NCBI RefSeq assembly: GCF_040538665.1
Contig: NZ_JBEWXT010000001.1
Location: 1,514,501-1,578,500, forward strand
Length of the DNA stretch: 64,000 bases
From: Aureibaculum sp. 2308TA14-22
Lineage (GTDB): Bacteria; Bacteroidota; Bacteroidia; Flavobacteriales; Flavobacteriaceae
Direction of reading: 5' to 3'
Position 1 is the first letter of the stretch; each line of letters starts with the position of its first letter. Shown here one piece after another: positions 63,447 through 64,000 of the stretch. A program made the translations under genes and the position numbers. Below the pieces are notes generated by a model, which was not told the origin of the DNA, did no database searches, and saw nothing but the letters and a program-made list of their open reading frames with translations.

Positions 63447-64000
63447 ATGATATCCATTTTTAAAAAAGAACTCAACTCATTTTTTGCCTCGCCCATAGGG
63501 TATTTGGTAATTGCTGTGTTTTTAGTCATTAATGGTCTATTTTTATGGGTTTTTAATGGTGATTTTAATATACTTAACGCTGGTTTTGCAGATTTAAACA
63601 GTTTCTTTTTTATAGCCCCATGGTTTTTCTTGTTTTTGATACCCGCTATTACCATGCGGACATTTTCCGATGAATTCAGACTAGGTACTATAGAAATTTT
63701 AAAAACCAAACCCATCAGTAAATGGCAAATTGTATTGGGCAAGTTTTTTGGGGCGTTAGTATTGATTATCTTAGCACTGTTACCAACTCTTATTTATGTT
63801 TTTAGCATCTTAAAATTAGGTAATCCGCCCAATAATTTAGATATTGGAAGTACTTTAGGTTCTTATATTGGTTTGTTGTTCATAGCCGGAGCATATACGT
63901 CAATCGGTATTTTTACTTCTACATTTTCCAACAATCAAATTGTGGCTTTTATTATTGCTATCGTAATTTCCTTTTTTATTTTTTATGGTTTTGAAGCCTT
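63447..64000 (+). CDS. gldF: Gliding motility ABC transporter permease GldF (3' truncated)
   Basis: The frame starts at ATG 63447 and is open to the window end (184 codons). Typical GldF features are SFFASPIGYLVIAVFLVING near the start, NPPNNLDIGSTLGSYIGL, and FSDEFRLGTIEILKTKPIS, with four or more membrane helices. GldF and GldG form an ABC transporter required for gliding in Flavobacterium johnsoniae. It starts three bases after the ABM gene stop, so these genes may share a transcript. The rest of the gene and gldG would lie just outside the window. Confidence 0.94.
   Translation, partial: MISIFKKELNSFFASPIGYLVIAVFLVINGLFLWVFNGDFNILNAGFADLNSFFFIAPWFFLFLIPAITMRTFSDEFRLGTIEILKTKPISKWQIVLGKFFGALVLIILALLPTLIYVFSILKLGNPPNNLDIGSTLGSYIGLLFIAGAYTSIGIFTSTFSNNQIVAFIIAIVISFFIFYGFEA

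Overview
The window is an AT-rich chromosomal segment of a Bacteroidota bacterium, almost certainly a marine-type Flavobacteriaceae. The evidence is a type IX secretion (T9SS) C-terminal sorting domain, the start of the gliding/T9SS gene gldF at the right edge, several Bacteroidetes-type promoter elements (TAnnTTTG), DUF4369 and DUF6702 families, a PVC-type heme protein, and an UpxY/RfaH-like antiterminator heading a polysaccharide locus. No insertion sequence, prophage, CRISPR array or rRNA was seen. One tRNA (Arg, anticodon TCT) is present.

Left flank (1-13.1 kb) is housekeeping and metabolism: the 3' part of a large periplasmic SGNH/beta-propeller/cytochrome c protein, tRNA-Arg, pterin carbinolamine dehydratase, a sterol-desaturase-like fatty acid hydroxylase, RmuC, an aspartoacylase-like hydrolase overlapping a GCS2-type ligase with CBS domains, divergent glyA and fumarylacetoacetase, and an orphan lipoprotein.

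The centre (13.1-46.5 kb) is one unidirectional minus-strand surface-polysaccharide locus of about 33 kb. Its first gene is a NusG-paralogue antiterminator (45989-46504) and its last are an initiating sugar-phosphate transferase and a hexapeptide acyltransferase. In transcription order it holds a WlbA/WbpB-like dehydrogenase, a membrane acyltransferase, a nucleotide-sugar block (SDR, UDP-galactopyranose-mutase-like flavoprotein, glucose-1-phosphate cytidylyltransferase, UXS-like decarboxylase, UDP-glucose-dehydrogenase-like enzyme, RmlC-like epimerase), a Wzy-like polymerase, a Wzx flippase, a glycosyltransferase, a WecE-like aminotransferase, Gmd and Fcl for GDP-fucose, more glycosyltransferases, an MBOAT/SGNH acylation pair, an ATP-grasp enzyme, a FemAB-like protein, a DUF354 protein, a P-loop kinase plus membrane nucleotidyltransferase pair, and two polysaccharide-deacetylase-like proteins. 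Together these make a heteropolysaccharide repeat unit with fucose, a 4-amino-4,6-dideoxy sugar and probably an unusual CDP-activated sugar, then decorate, flip and polymerise it. Wza/Wzc-type export genes are not in the window.

The right part (46.6-58.5 kb) is accessory: a 1758-residue secreted beta-helix protein with 14 Ig-like repeats and a T9SS tail, a DUF4369 lipoprotein, peptidase E, three tandem paralogues with a carboxypeptidase-regulatory-like domain (the third apparently frameshifted at an 11-T tract inside its signal peptide), a DUF6702 protein, a coiled-coil protein with an exact 261-bp repeat period, and a degraded C-terminal remnant of an M1 metallopeptidase.

The right edge (58.5-64 kb) returns to conserved flavobacterial order: an EptA/CptA-like phosphoethanolamine transferase, purC, phoH, a SAM hydroxide adenosyltransferase, a small ABM-domain monooxygenase and gldF (cut by the window end).

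The observations most worth a second look are the poly-T frameshift, the CDP-sugar gene block lacking a 4,6-dehydratase, the transposase-type helix-turn-helix at the N-terminus of the initiating sugar transferase, the kinase/nucleotidyltransferase pair, and the M1 peptidase relic beside the repeat-built coiled-coil gene. All family calls were made by eye from the sequence; no database search was run.
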